Source: Alicyclobacillus sp. SP_1
GTDB taxonomy: Bacteria > Bacillota > Bacilli > Alicyclobacillales > Alicyclobacillaceae
Length of the DNA stretch: 64,000 bases
NCBI RefSeq assembly: GCF_024706985.1
Contig: NZ_JAMCCX010000083.1
Span: forward strand, 61,469 to 125,468
Direction: 5' to 3'
The notes under the pieces are model-generated. The model was given only the letters and a program-made list of their open reading frames with translations, did no database searches and had not been told where the DNA came from. Of this stretch, positions 52,938 to 61,324 are shown one piece after another. Position 1 is the first letter of the stretch; every line of letters starts with the position of its first letter. The translations under genes and the position numbers were made by a program.

Positions 52938-53410
52938 CGAGTCCCCTCCTCGGCCGTCCGCAATCGGTCTACCAACTTGGGAGGAAATCGGTCGAAACGA
53001 TACGGCTCAAGAATGTCTGGAAACGGAGCCACGGCACCCAGTTCACGGCATTCCTCCGCCCAATCGATGAGCGCCAGGAACGGCTCGTGAGTGCGAATAC
53101 CGCCAAACCACTGCTGCCCGTCTTCCGTCAAAATGGTGAAAACATTCAACACATCGCAGGGTCCAAGGCAACCACTGATGGTGAGTTGCACGGTTTTGAG
53201 AAGTTTGCGCTCTTTGAACGCTCGTTTCAGTTCATCCACCGGGATGGAGGGTTTGCGCTTGTCCTCGCGCCCACAGCAACACCCGTTGCAGACGAGAATT
53301 TGTGCGAAGACAGAACGCTTCGTCTCGACACGAGCGACTGGCTCCCTCTCTGCACCGAGATTCTGTAGGACATGAGACACCTCAGATACCGCAGCATTCG
53401 GGTCCGTCAT
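52934..53410 (-). CDS. Thioredoxin-like (2Fe-2S) ferredoxin, CbiW-like
   Basis: A 158-residue protein from the ATG at 53410, which overlaps the cbiA stop by ATGA. Cysteines for an iron-sulfur cluster are in QILVCNGCCCGRED (Cys41, 44, 45, 46) and TISGCLGPCDVLN (Cys81, 85), the pattern of thioredoxin-fold 2Fe-2S ferredoxins. B. megaterium cobalamin operons hold a similar protein, CbiW, of unproven role, probably electron supply for corrin-ring reduction. The frame stays open far upstream inside cbiA, but that part is a shadow. Confidence 0.83.
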   Translation of the reverse strand: MTDPNAAVSEVSHVLQNLGAEREPVARVETKRSVFAQILVCNGCCCGREDKRKPSIPVDELKRAFKERKLLKTVQLTISGCLGPCDVLNVFTILTEDGQQWFGGIRTHEPFLALIDWAEECRELGAVAPFPDILEPYRFDRFPPKLVDRLRTAEEGTR

Positions 53411-54846
53411 TCGGGACGCTGCCCCCTTTCCATGTGGATTCGGCGCTGAGGGCGAGCGGGGTCTCGGCGACTTATCCCAAACTGTGTAGAAGCCTCGACA
53501 AAACGACGAGCCATGTCTGGGAAGGACGCAAAGTGCAGATGCGTATAACCTGCCAGCAGCCAACCAGTTGCATAGCCTTCCAACCCGCGACCGCGTAAGC
53601 CTGCGGTCTCGTAGGCAAATGGCCAATCCTCGGTCTGCCGCGTTGCCGTTGAATAGTGAAACTCGTGGCCGCGCGCCTTTTCTCCGTCCGCGAGCAGCAG
53701 TGTCTCTGTCTTTGCCGTGACTTCCCGGTATCCAAGCGCCGCAAGTTTTTCCTGCATCCTTACTGTAAACGGGAGAACACCCGTCATAGGATACCCGCGT
53801 CCCTGTCGGTCGAAGAGTGTCTCCGCCAGGTACATGTAACCCCCGCACTCGGCAAACGTTGGCATGCCTCCGGCAATGGCGCGGCGCACGCTCTCTGCCA
53901 CCTGCTCTCTCGCAGCCAAAGTGGACGCAAACTCTTCCGGAAATCCGCCGCCCAAATACAATCCATCCGCCTGCTCTGGAACCACTTCGCCCGCGAGTGG
54001 AGAGAAAAACAGCAACTCCGCGCCAAACCACTCCAGTAACTCCAAGTTTTCCGCATAGTAAAAGTTGAAAGCACTGTCTCTCGCGACGGCAATGGCGGTG
54101 CGCCGCTCTCTGCGCTGGCCAGCAAACAACGTCCCTGGCACAGATACCCAGTCTGGGACCGTGCTCGCACTCGCCAACACTTCCGGCAGGTCGACCGAAG
54201 CTTGAAACGTCTCTGCCAGTTGCTCGAACAACCCCGATAATTCTCCACGTTCAATCGCCGGAATCAGACCTAGATGGCGCTCCGGCAGCGCCAATTCAGC
54301 CTGTCGCGTGAGGTATCCCCAAACAGGAATGCCCGTCACCTGCTCGATGGCCGTTTTGACCATGTCATAGTGACGCTCTCCAGCCACACGATTGACCACC
54401 ACGCCAGCCAAAGGAATGTCAGTCTCCATCTTCTGGAATCCAAGCACGATGGCCGCCGCACTCCTCGCCATACTCGAGGCGTCGACCACGAGCAGAACCG
54501 GCGCCTCGAGCAGTCGACTGATATCTGCCGCACTCCCCTCACTACTCGCCGAATCGCGCCCATCGTACATACCCATCACGCCTTCGATGATGGACAAATC
54601 CGCATTGGCGGAAGCGCGATCGAACACTTCCCGAGCCACCTCTCGCGGCATCATCCAAGTGTCAAGATTGCGCGAGGGTCGTCCGGTGATGGCCGTGTGA
54701 TAGGTCGGATCGAGATAATCTGGCCCGACTTTAAATCCTTGAACAGTGAGTCCTTGTGCGCGAAACGCCGCCATCAGGCCGAGCGTCACCGTGCTCTTGC
54801 CCACGCCGCTGTGGGTCCCGGCGACCACCAGCCGCGGCCGCTTCAT
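53407..54846 (-). CDS. cbiA: Cobyrinate a,c-diamide synthase
   Basis: A 479-residue amidotransferase. The N-terminal P-loop-like domain begins RLVVAGTHSGVGKSTVTLGLMAAF with KVGPDYLDPTYH; the C-terminal class I glutaminase-like domain has the Cys in GMPTFAECGGYMYLAE and a His in ARGHEFHYST. It amidates the a and c side chains of cobyrinate with glutamine and ATP. Both gene ends overlap neighbours by ATGA (cbiG and cbiW-like). Confidence 0.95.
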   Translation of the reverse strand: MKRPRLVVAGTHSGVGKSTVTLGLMAAFRAQGLTVQGFKVGPDYLDPTYHTAITGRPSRNLDTWMMPREVAREVFDRASANADLSIIEGVMGMYDGRDSASSEGSAADISRLLEAPVLLVVDASSMARSAAAIVLGFQKMETDIPLAGVVVNRVAGERHYDMVKTAIEQVTGIPVWGYLTRQAELALPERHLGLIPAIERGELSGLFEQLAETFQASVDLPEVLASASTVPDWVSVPGTLFAGQRRERRTAIAVARDSAFNFYYAENLELLEWFGAELLFFSPLAGEVVPEQADGLYLGGGFPEEFASTLAAREQVAESVRRAIAGGMPTFAECGGYMYLAETLFDRQGRGYPMTGVLPFTVRMQEKLAALGYREVTAKTETLLLADGEKARGHEFHYSTATRQTEDWPFAYETAGLRGRGLEGYATGWLLAGYTHLHFASFPDMARRFVEASTQFGISRRDPARPQRRIHMERGQRPE

Positions 54847-56018
54847 TTCGCACCCCCAAGCGCAGTGCGTGGCGCTTGCACTTCCGTGTCAAAGTTCACG
54901 GAGGGCCCGAAAGACTGCGCTGCGGTCTGGTCGGTCCACAGGCAGACGGATACGGTGACATTCCCGGAGACGACTTTTTCCACCAACCAATCGTCCGCCC
55001 CTGCGGCCAAACGGGCAGCGGGCTCGCTCACCCCGTAGGCACCCACGTAGCGGAACACCATGTCCGACGGATGTGGGATGGTCACCGTGTTCAATTCCTC
55101 CGCTTTATAGGTCACGAGCGGCCAGTTGCGACGGCGACACGCTTCGAGCAGCCCCGCTTCGTCCGCTTTGAGGTCAATGGTGGCGAGCGTCCGAACGCTG
55201 CGCTCGGACCATCCATGGTCTCGGAGGACCTGACAGACGACACTCTCAATCTCCTCGGCTGGCGTATTGCGGTTGCAACCCACGCCGACTACCAGCACTT
55301 TGGGCCGATAAAGCACCCCTGGGCGCAGAAATCGCCGCTCTTCCTCGGCGCCGAGCAGTCGCGGGGTGATGACGAGCGCTGCATCAAACGCATCACCCGC
55401 GAGAGCCGCTTCGGCACAGGAGGTGTAGACGCGAAAGTGGCTTGGCAACGGCTTGCTATAAGGCCACCAGTCGACCTCTCCGGCCTCTTGAATGATGGCG
55501 ATCCGCTCCTCATTGACCACAGCGGCACTGACTCGCGTCACATGCTGATCGCCGTCGAGCTCAAAACCGAACACGCGCCCAAACAAGTCCACCGCGAGCG
55601 TCTGTCCAACATCGGAAGCCGTGGTAATGACCGGGCGCGCGTTCAACACACGCGCCACTCTGTGCGTCAATTCATTCGCGCCCCCGAGATGCCCGGACAG
55701 CACACTGATGACATGCTCCGCCGTGTCGTCGATGACGACCACGGCCGGGTCCGTCTTTTTGTCTTTGAGCAGCGGAGCAATTAGACGCACCATGGCCCCG
55801 AGCGAAAAAATCCCGATGATGCCGTCATATGCAGCAAACAGGTGAGGCACGTGCGCCACGACAGAGTCCGCATAGGTGTGTATCCCCAGGGCATCCTCAT
55901 CACCGCGCGCAAATCGTTCCGGATAATACACATCCACGCTGTCCATTCCAGCCAAAATACGACGCGCGATGGTTGTGCCGTGTTTCGTGATGGCGACGAC
56001 CGCATTCCCTTTAGTCAT
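54843..56018 (-). CDS. cbiG: Cobalt-precorrin-5A hydrolase
   Basis: A 391-residue protein: central region DGIIGIFSLGAMVRLIAPLLKDKKTDPAVVVID and VISVLSGHLGGANELT, then the C-terminal CbiG domain VLVVGVGCNRNTPAEEIE. It opens the delta-lactone of cobalt-precorrin-5A and releases acetaldehyde, a step unique to the anaerobic (early cobalt insertion) route. It overlaps cbiF by 8 bp and cbiA by 4 bp. Confidence 0.95.
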   Translation of the reverse strand: MTKGNAVVAITKHGTTIARRILAGMDSVDVYYPERFARGDEDALGIHTYADSVVAHVPHLFAAYDGIIGIFSLGAMVRLIAPLLKDKKTDPAVVVIDDTAEHVISVLSGHLGGANELTHRVARVLNARPVITTASDVGQTLAVDLFGRVFGFELDGDQHVTRVSAAVVNEERIAIIQEAGEVDWWPYSKPLPSHFRVYTSCAEAALAGDAFDAALVITPRLLGAEEERRFLRPGVLYRPKVLVVGVGCNRNTPAEEIESVVCQVLRDHGWSERSVRTLATIDLKADEAGLLEACRRRNWPLVTYKAEELNTVTIPHPSDMVFRYVGAYGVSEPAARLAAGADDWLVEKVVSGNVTVSVCLWTDQTAAQSFGPSVNFDTEVQAPRTALGGAK

Positions 56019-56814
56019 TCCCTATAACCCCCTTGCGATAGCGGTGTGTGAACGTCTCATCGTACAGCTTGGAGCGATGTTGGTCTTGCTCCAAGAGCGC
56101 TTCGTCCAACGCAAAGCCAACGAGAAGGATGGCGTGGTTCGATATATGCGCGTCCCCCATCGCCCGCACCAGTCGGGAAAGATTCGTTCGAATGATTTTT
56201 TGTTCCGGCCACGTGGCTTTTTGCACGACTGCGACAGGTGTTTCCGGCGGCCAACCAGCAGCCGTCAATTCTTGAACCACCGTCTTCGCCAGCGTCGCAC
56301 TGAGATAAAAGGCCATCGTACAACGGTGTGTCGCCAATTCACGGAGAGACTCTCCATCCGGCATGGGAGTGCGCCCGCCCACGCGCGTCAGAATGACGGT
56401 CTGCGTCAAGTCGGGTACCGTCAGTTCCGCTCCGACCGCGGCGGCCGCAGCAAACACGGAACTGACCCCAGGAACGACCTCGTACGCCACCCCCGCCTTT
56501 CGAAGCAAAACCATTTGCTCGAGGATGGCGCCAAAAATCGACGGATCACCCGTATGAACGCGCGCTACACTGTGACCGGATTGAACGCCCTCGACCATAA
56601 TGCCGACCATTTCATCAAGCGCCATCCCGGCGGTCTTGTATACGGTCGCAGTGGGCTTGGCACAGGCGACCAACTCGGACGGAACCAAACTATCGGTGTA
56701 CAGAAGGACGTCCGCCTGCTGCAAAATGCGCTGCCCGCGCACCGTGATTAAATCCGGCGCTCCTGGGCCCGCCCCAACAATGTAGACTTTCGCCGTCAAC
56801 TCGCCTGAATTCAT
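56011..56814 (-). CDS. cbiF: Cobalt-precorrin-4 C11-methyltransferase
   Basis: A 267-residue SAM-dependent methyltransferase with KVYIVGAGPGAPDLITVRG, LLYTDSLVPSELVACAK, VARVHTGDPSIFGAILEQM and EVVPGVSSVFAAAAAVGAEL, which is the CbiF/CobM set. It methylates C11 of the corrin precursor. ATGA overlap with cbiL, 8-bp overlap with cbiG. Confidence 0.96.
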   Translation of the reverse strand: MNSGELTAKVYIVGAGPGAPDLITVRGQRILQQADVLLYTDSLVPSELVACAKPTATVYKTAGMALDEMVGIMVEGVQSGHSVARVHTGDPSIFGAILEQMVLLRKAGVAYEVVPGVSSVFAAAAAVGAELTVPDLTQTVILTRVGGRTPMPDGESLRELATHRCTMAFYLSATLAKTVVQELTAAGWPPETPVAVVQKATWPEQKIIRTNLSRLVRAMGDAHISNHAILLVGFALDEALLEQDQHRSKLYDETFTHRYRKGVIGND

Positions 56815-57521
56815 TTCCTCACCACCATCAGCGTCAGATAAGGTAGCGTGGCGCCCTTGAGTTCGCGCACATCGTGCCAGACGCGCTCCTGTTGAGAAGT
56901 TACCTGGGTACAGACTTTGGCGCAGTCGAGTAGCCCCATCTCATCGAGCAAAGGCACCATTTCGTCGAGCACTTTGGCCACTTTCAGGAAGACCACACAG
57001 TCGTGCGTGGCAAGTGCCGTTCGCATCGCCGCGAGGTCCGCATGCGCCGGTACAATGGCTACTACTTCGTCGCCATCGGCGAGCGGCACGCCCAACTGAT
57101 TGGCTGCGGCGTTCACCGAGGAGACACCCGGAACAGAGACCACGGGCACTTCCGGATGGGTGAGGCGCATCCGCCTGCTCATGTGGATGAATGTGCTGTA
57201 AAGCATAGGATCACCTTCCGTGACAAAAGCCACATCCAAGCCTGCTTGCAGCCGCTCGTAGACGGTCTCGACCGTCTCCAGCCAATGTTCTTCCAGCTTC
57301 TCTACATCTTTTGTCATCGGAAAAACGAGACCAAGCATCTGCTTTTCCGCCACATCCACATACTCCTCGACAATCGTCAGCGCGTAGCTCTTCGCGCCCA
57401 TTCGTTTGTTCGGATAGGCGATGACGGGCGACGTTTGCAAGAGTCGATAAGCCTTGACGGTAATTAATTCTGCATCTCCCGGCCCCACGCCAACGCCGTA
57501 CAAGGTACCCGGACTCGTCAT
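56811..57521 (-). CDS. cbiL: Cobalt-factor II C20-methyltransferase
   Basis: A 236-residue tetrapyrrole methylase: LYGVGVGPGDAELITVKAYRLLQ, VIAYPNKRMGAKSYAL, VAFVTEGDPMLYSTFIHM, and VVSVPGVSSVNAAANQLGVPLA, all typical of CbiL/CobI. It methylates C20. Start and end overlap cbiET and cbiF by ATGA. Confidence 0.95.
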   Translation of the reverse strand: MTSPGTLYGVGVGPGDAELITVKAYRLLQTSPVIAYPNKRMGAKSYALTIVEEYVDVAEKQMLGLVFPMTKDVEKLEEHWLETVETVYERLQAGLDVAFVTEGDPMLYSTFIHMSRRMRLTHPEVPVVSVPGVSSVNAAANQLGVPLADGDEVVAIVPAHADLAAMRTALATHDCVVFLKVAKVLDEMVPLLDEMGLLDCAKVCTQVTSQQERVWHDVRELKGATLPYLTLMVVRK

Positions 57522-58762
57522 TCGCTCTCCTCCTCTCCACGTGCTGGCATTTTGGCGCGAACAAGATAGACCGGATTCATTCCCTCCATCCGCGTCAGCT
57601 GCAGGATGGGCTTACTGCGGGCGGTCTGTAGCAGCGTCACGGACACGTTCCAGCCCGCAGCCGTCAAAACCTGATGTGCGGTCGCTAAATTTTCAATCGT
57701 CGCCGCATTCACCACCACTCGCGCGCCCGGACGCGCCCGGCGCATGCAAGTCTCTAACAGGTCCGCCAACTCCCCGCCACTGCCACCCACGAAGACCGCA
57801 TCCGGGTCGGGAAACTGGTCGAGTCCAGCGGGTGCTTTCGCTTCCACGGCAACAAAATCGGCACGAAACTTCACTTGATTGGCACGCAGGTTGACGAGGT
57901 CTTCCGCATTCTTCTCTACCGCATAGACCTTCAAGTCGGGAACGAGGTGAATGGCTTCAATGCTGACGGATCCGGTACAAGCCCCGATATCCCACAGCAC
58001 TTCACCCTTCCTCAGTTCCAAGTCCGAGAGGGTCTGAATGCGAACCTCGCGTTTCGTGATGAGACCGCGGTCTGGCTTTCGCTGCACGAACGCTTCATCG
58101 GGCATGCCGAGCGTAAACGGAGAACTCGTCTCTCCCTCTCTCCGTCGCAAAATGACCACGTTCAACGGGTGACATTCCGCCTCCGCCAACTGCTCCAACG
58201 TGTACCACGCCGTTCGCTCCGACTCACCCCCGAGCCGTTCGCCGACAAACGCCTCATACTCGGTCATGCCAAACCGGAGCAGGTAGAGAGCAAGTTCTGC
58301 CGGAGTATGTACGTCATCCGTCAGCACGAGGGCTTTCACCGCGCCGTGCAGTCGCTGGGCGAAACCCTCGAAAGAATGTCCGTGAGCGCTCAGGAAAAGC
58401 GCATCTTGCCAACTCTCTCCAGCTCGCGCAAACGCCAGTTGCAGCGAACTCAACTGGGGCAACACACGCACTCGCTCTGCACCGAGCCGACGAATGATGA
58501 GTTTGGCAATCCCGTGAAAGAGCGGATCGCCACTCGCTAACACAACCACCGCCCGCTCCCCGGCCTCTCGTTCAATGTCAGACAGTGTTCCCGTCAGCGG
58601 CGACGTGAGTGTCCGCACCTCTCCTGCAAAGTTCGGGAAGAACTCGAGTTGGCGGGCGCTTCCGAAGAGCACATCCGCTCTGGCAACCGCCGCTCGCGCA
58701 ACCTCCGTAAGCCCCGTTTGCCCGTCTTCACCGATACCCACCACGGTCACCGGTCTCGTCAT
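57518..58762 (-). CDS. cbiET: Precorrin-6Y-type C5,15-methyltransferase, CbiE-CbiT fusion
   Basis: A 414-residue fusion. Residues 1-210 form the CbiE tetrapyrrole methylase (VTVVGIGEDGQTGLTEVARAAV, VVLASGDPLFHGIAKLIIR); residues 225-410 form a CbiT class I methyltransferase (LRKGEVLWDIGACTGSVSIEA, DAVFVGGSGGELADLLE). It adds methyl groups at C5 and C15 and decarboxylates the acetate at C12. The start overlaps the cbiD end by 35 bp; the stop overlaps cbiL. Confidence 0.95.
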   Translation of the reverse strand: MTRPVTVVGIGEDGQTGLTEVARAAVARADVLFGSARQLEFFPNFAGEVRTLTSPLTGTLSDIEREAGERAVVVLASGDPLFHGIAKLIIRRLGAERVRVLPQLSSLQLAFARAGESWQDALFLSAHGHSFEGFAQRLHGAVKALVLTDDVHTPAELALYLLRFGMTEYEAFVGERLGGESERTAWYTLEQLAEAECHPLNVVILRRREGETSSPFTLGMPDEAFVQRKPDRGLITKREVRIQTLSDLELRKGEVLWDIGACTGSVSIEAIHLVPDLKVYAVEKNAEDLVNLRANQVKFRADFVAVEAKAPAGLDQFPDPDAVFVGGSGGELADLLETCMRRARPGARVVVNAATIENLATAHQVLTAAGWNVSVTLLQTARSKPILQLTRMEGMNPVYLVRAKMPARGEEESE

Positions 58763-59861
58763 TGAGCCACGCTCCTCCCAGATACTCTCCCTGTAACGTC
58801 GTCAAATGTGTCTTCACGCAGAGTCCGCCGCCAATATGCCGAGACACTTGACGACAGCAGGCGAGTGCCACCTGCTCAAAGAACTGGGGATATCCCCACT
58901 CAACCATCCAGTCGCCCACCTGCGTCGCTGTGTTGGCCGTTCGCACTTGCGAAAGTCGTTCCGGGTCGGTCACGCCGGCCTCTGCAACCAGACCGGCAAG
59001 AAAGTCGAAATCGACCGGAGCCGACCGTGCGTGTACCATCATGACGCCTTGAGCAATTTTCGAGAATTTCCCCATCATACCCACCAAGCGAATCTCTTCC
59101 ATACCCACCCTTTTTGCGTGTTTTGCCGAAAATCCAACGAAATCGCCCATCTCCACAAACGACTCTTCTGGCAACTCGGGAAACAGTTTCATCGCGTATT
59201 TCTCACTGCGACCGCCGGTCGTCAGGACGACGGTTTTCAACTGCTGCGCTTTGGCGACGTTCATCGCGTAAGCAATACTCGCCTTGTACGCCGCTGTGGA
59301 AAATGGAACGACGGTCCCCCGCGTGCCGAGAATGGAAATTCCGCCGAGAATTCCGAGCCGCCCATTCAATGTCTTCTTGGCAATCTCTTCGCCCTCGGGA
59401 ACCGAAATGACCACGCGCACGCCCCGCGCCACCCCGTGCTCCTCAAGCACCTGCTGACACGTCTCGGAAATCATCTGCCGAGGTACCGGATTGATGGCCG
59501 CCAGCCCGACGGGTATGGGTAGCCCCGGTTTGGTCACCCGACCTACTCCTACACCGCCATCAATCTCCACACCCGGCGCGTCCGTATAGGAGACCGTGGC
59601 GACAATCCGGGCCCCGTGCGTGGCATCGGGATCGTCCCCACCATCTTTAATGGCGGTGGCCTCGGCTGATTCTCTCGCCACCCGAACGTCCTGCAAGGCG
59701 AACGTCACCCACTGGCCGATGGGCAGTCGAATGGTCGCTTCACAGACGGGTGCCTGCGCGAGCAGAGATTCGAGCGCAGCTTTGGCTGCTGCGGTCGCGC
59801 ATGATCCGGTCGTATACCCATGCCGCAGCGGTCTATCGGGTGGGGTTTCCATCTCGGCCAT
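58728..59861 (-). CDS. cbiD: Cobalt-precorrin-5B C1-methyltransferase
   Basis: A 377-residue protein with the diagnostic N-terminus RHGYTTGSCATAAAKAAL, plus GGVGVGRVTKPGLPIPVG and GTRGTVVPFSTAAYKASI. It methylates C1 in the anaerobic route. It begins six bases after the cbiC stop and overlaps cbiET by 35 bp. Confidence 0.96.
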   Translation of the reverse strand: MAEMETPPDRPLRHGYTTGSCATAAAKAALESLLAQAPVCEATIRLPIGQWVTFALQDVRVARESAEATAIKDGGDDPDATHGARIVATVSYTDAPGVEIDGGVGVGRVTKPGLPIPVGLAAINPVPRQMISETCQQVLEEHGVARGVRVVISVPEGEEIAKKTLNGRLGILGGISILGTRGTVVPFSTAAYKASIAYAMNVAKAQQLKTVVLTTGGRSEKYAMKLFPELPEESFVEMGDFVGFSAKHAKRVGMEEIRLVGMMGKFSKIAQGVMMVHARSAPVDFDFLAGLVAEAGVTDPERLSQVRTANTATQVGDWMVEWGYPQFFEQVALACCRQVSRHIGGGLCVKTHLTTLQGEYLGGAWLNDETGDRGGYR

Positions 59862-59867
59862 CCGCCG

Positions 59868-60521
59868 TCACCGGTCTTTCTCTGCGGCAATGAGTGAAAG
59901 CGCGTTGACGATGGCGACCGCCACCGCACTGCCACCTTTGCGCCCACGATTGGTGATGAACGGGACATCGAGCGACAGCAGTTCTTCTTTCGACTCCGCG
60001 GCAGAGACAAATCCTACCGGCACCCCGACAATCAAACTCGGATGAGCCTCACCACAGCGAACGAGGCGAATGAGTTCCAGCAAAGCGGTTGGCGCATTGC
60101 CGATGGCGTATATCGCTCCCGGATGCTCGGCGGCCGCTTTTTGGACCGACACGATGGCACGCGTGGTGTTGCGCCGCTTGGCCTCTGCCGCCACATCCGG
60201 GTCGGAAATGTGCACGTGCACCTCGCAGCCAAACTGAGCGAGCCGAGGCTTGCTAATACCGGATTGGACCATCTGCACATCGGCTACCACGGCGCGGCCA
60301 GCGCGGATGGCCGTCACGCCCGCAGCGACTGCGTCGCCGTGGAAGACGAGGCTGCGACCGAGATCGAAATCTGCAGAAGCGTGAATGACTCGCTGCACCA
60401 CGGGGAATTCGGACTCCGCGAAGGGATGCTCTCCAAGTTCCTCCGTGATGATGGAGAAACTTTTGGCCTCAATCTCTTGGGGCTGGGTGGTCAGGGGCTG
60501 AAACGGGGCTTGCTCAGACAT
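59868..60521 (-). CDS. cbiC: Cobalt-precorrin-8 methylmutase
   Basis: A 217-residue protein from the ATG at 60521 (GGAGGAG upstream; the longer open frame lies inside cbiJ). The catalytic His is in VVQRVIHASADFDLGRSL; VVADVQMVQSGI, NAPTALLELIRLV and VGVPVGFVSAAESKEEL are typical of CbiC/CobH. It moves the methyl group from C11 to C12 to form cobyrinate. It overlaps cbiJ by 8 bp. Confidence 0.95.
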   Translation of the reverse strand: MSEQAPFQPLTTQPQEIEAKSFSIITEELGEHPFAESEFPVVQRVIHASADFDLGRSLVFHGDAVAAGVTAIRAGRAVVADVQMVQSGISKPRLAQFGCEVHVHISDPDVAAEAKRRNTTRAIVSVQKAAAEHPGAIYAIGNAPTALLELIRLVRCGEAHPSLIVGVPVGFVSAAESKEELLSLDVPFITNRGRKGGSAVAVAIVNALSLIAAEKDR

Positions 60522-61311
60522 CTGCAACTCCTCCTGTCGTGGGTACGGGGTAAACGCGACTGAGTTCCGCAAGGACGTCTGCAGGGTTTCTGTACATCTG
60601 CGGATAGTCGAGCTTCGGTCTGCCGATGACAATGACCTCGATGTCGCAATCGAGCGCAGCTTGAACCTTCTCGTCCACGGCTCCCGGCCCGCCGCTTTCT
60701 TTGGTCACCATCAATGTCGTCTGGTAAAAGCGATAGAGTGCGATGTTGAGGTCGCGCGGAAACGGCCCTTGCATGCCAATGATGTCCTGCTGCTGCAAAC
60801 CGAGCCGGGCGCACTTTTCCATGTTGTCCACGCGCGGCAGCATCCGCGCCACAAGGCGAATACCGGGCTTTCCAAGCAATCGGCTGGTGAAAATTTCGAG
60901 AGTCTTGCTACCCGTGGTGAGCAGAATGCTTCCGCCGCGCTCGGCGGCCAAATCGGCCGCTGCTTCATACGTATCCACATAGGATAGCCGCGTGTCGGCG
61001 GCGAAAGTGTCCTGCTTGCGCTCAAAGCGGATGTAGGGAATGCCACAGACAGCGGCCGCAGCCATCGCGGTCGCGTGCGCCTCGGCCGCAAACGGATGGC
61101 TTGCATCGACAAGGACGCTGGCCCCCTGAGACTGCAGCAGTGCCACCATGGCATCTTGATTCAAGCGACCACTGCGCGCCGCAAGACCCGCTTCTTGGAG
61201 AATGTCTGCTGCATGCTCCGTTACCACACTGCAGAGCAGTGGATAGCCCTGTTGGTGCAACAACAGCGCAAGTTCGCGCGCATCGCTCGTTCCCGCCATG
61301 AAAAAAATCAA
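60514..61311 (-). CDS. cbiJ: Cobalt-precorrin-6A reductase
   Basis: About 265 residues. The N-terminus must include IFFMAGTSDARELALLLHQ (NADPH fold). A TTG at 61311 eight bases after GGAGG (site GAGGAGGAG, 61318-61326) is the best start; ATG 61299 would cut off the first strand, and the open frame back to 61821 lies inside cbiH60. Further motifs are VDASHPFAAEAHATA, ILLTTGSKTLEIF and MLPRVDNMEKC. It reduces the C18-C19 bond. The ribosome binding site overlaps the cbiH60 stop. Confidence 0.92.
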   Translation of the reverse strand: MIFFMAGTSDARELALLLHQQGYPLLCSVVTEHAADILQEAGLAARSGRLNQDAMVALLQSQGASVLVDASHPFAAEAHATAMAAAAVCGIPYIRFERKQDTFAADTRLSYVDTYEAAADLAAERGGSILLTTGSKTLEIFTSRLLGKPGIRLVARMLPRVDNMEKCARLGLQQQDIIGMQGPFPRDLNIALYRFYQTTLMVTKESGGPGAVDEKVQAALDCDIEVIVIGRPKLDYPQMYRNPADVLAELSRVYPVPTTGGVADV

Positions 61312-61324
61312 CGCCGACTCCTCC

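Noticed and set aside
52934..54031. 365-codon minus-strand frame covering the ferredoxin gene
   Set aside because: Only the part from 53410 is real; the upstream part is a different frame of cbiA with no recognisable protein.
54756..55784. 342-codon open frame on the plus strand opposite cbiG and cbiA
   Set aside because: Antisense to conserved cobalamin genes, with no ribosome binding site and low-complexity His/Arg composition.
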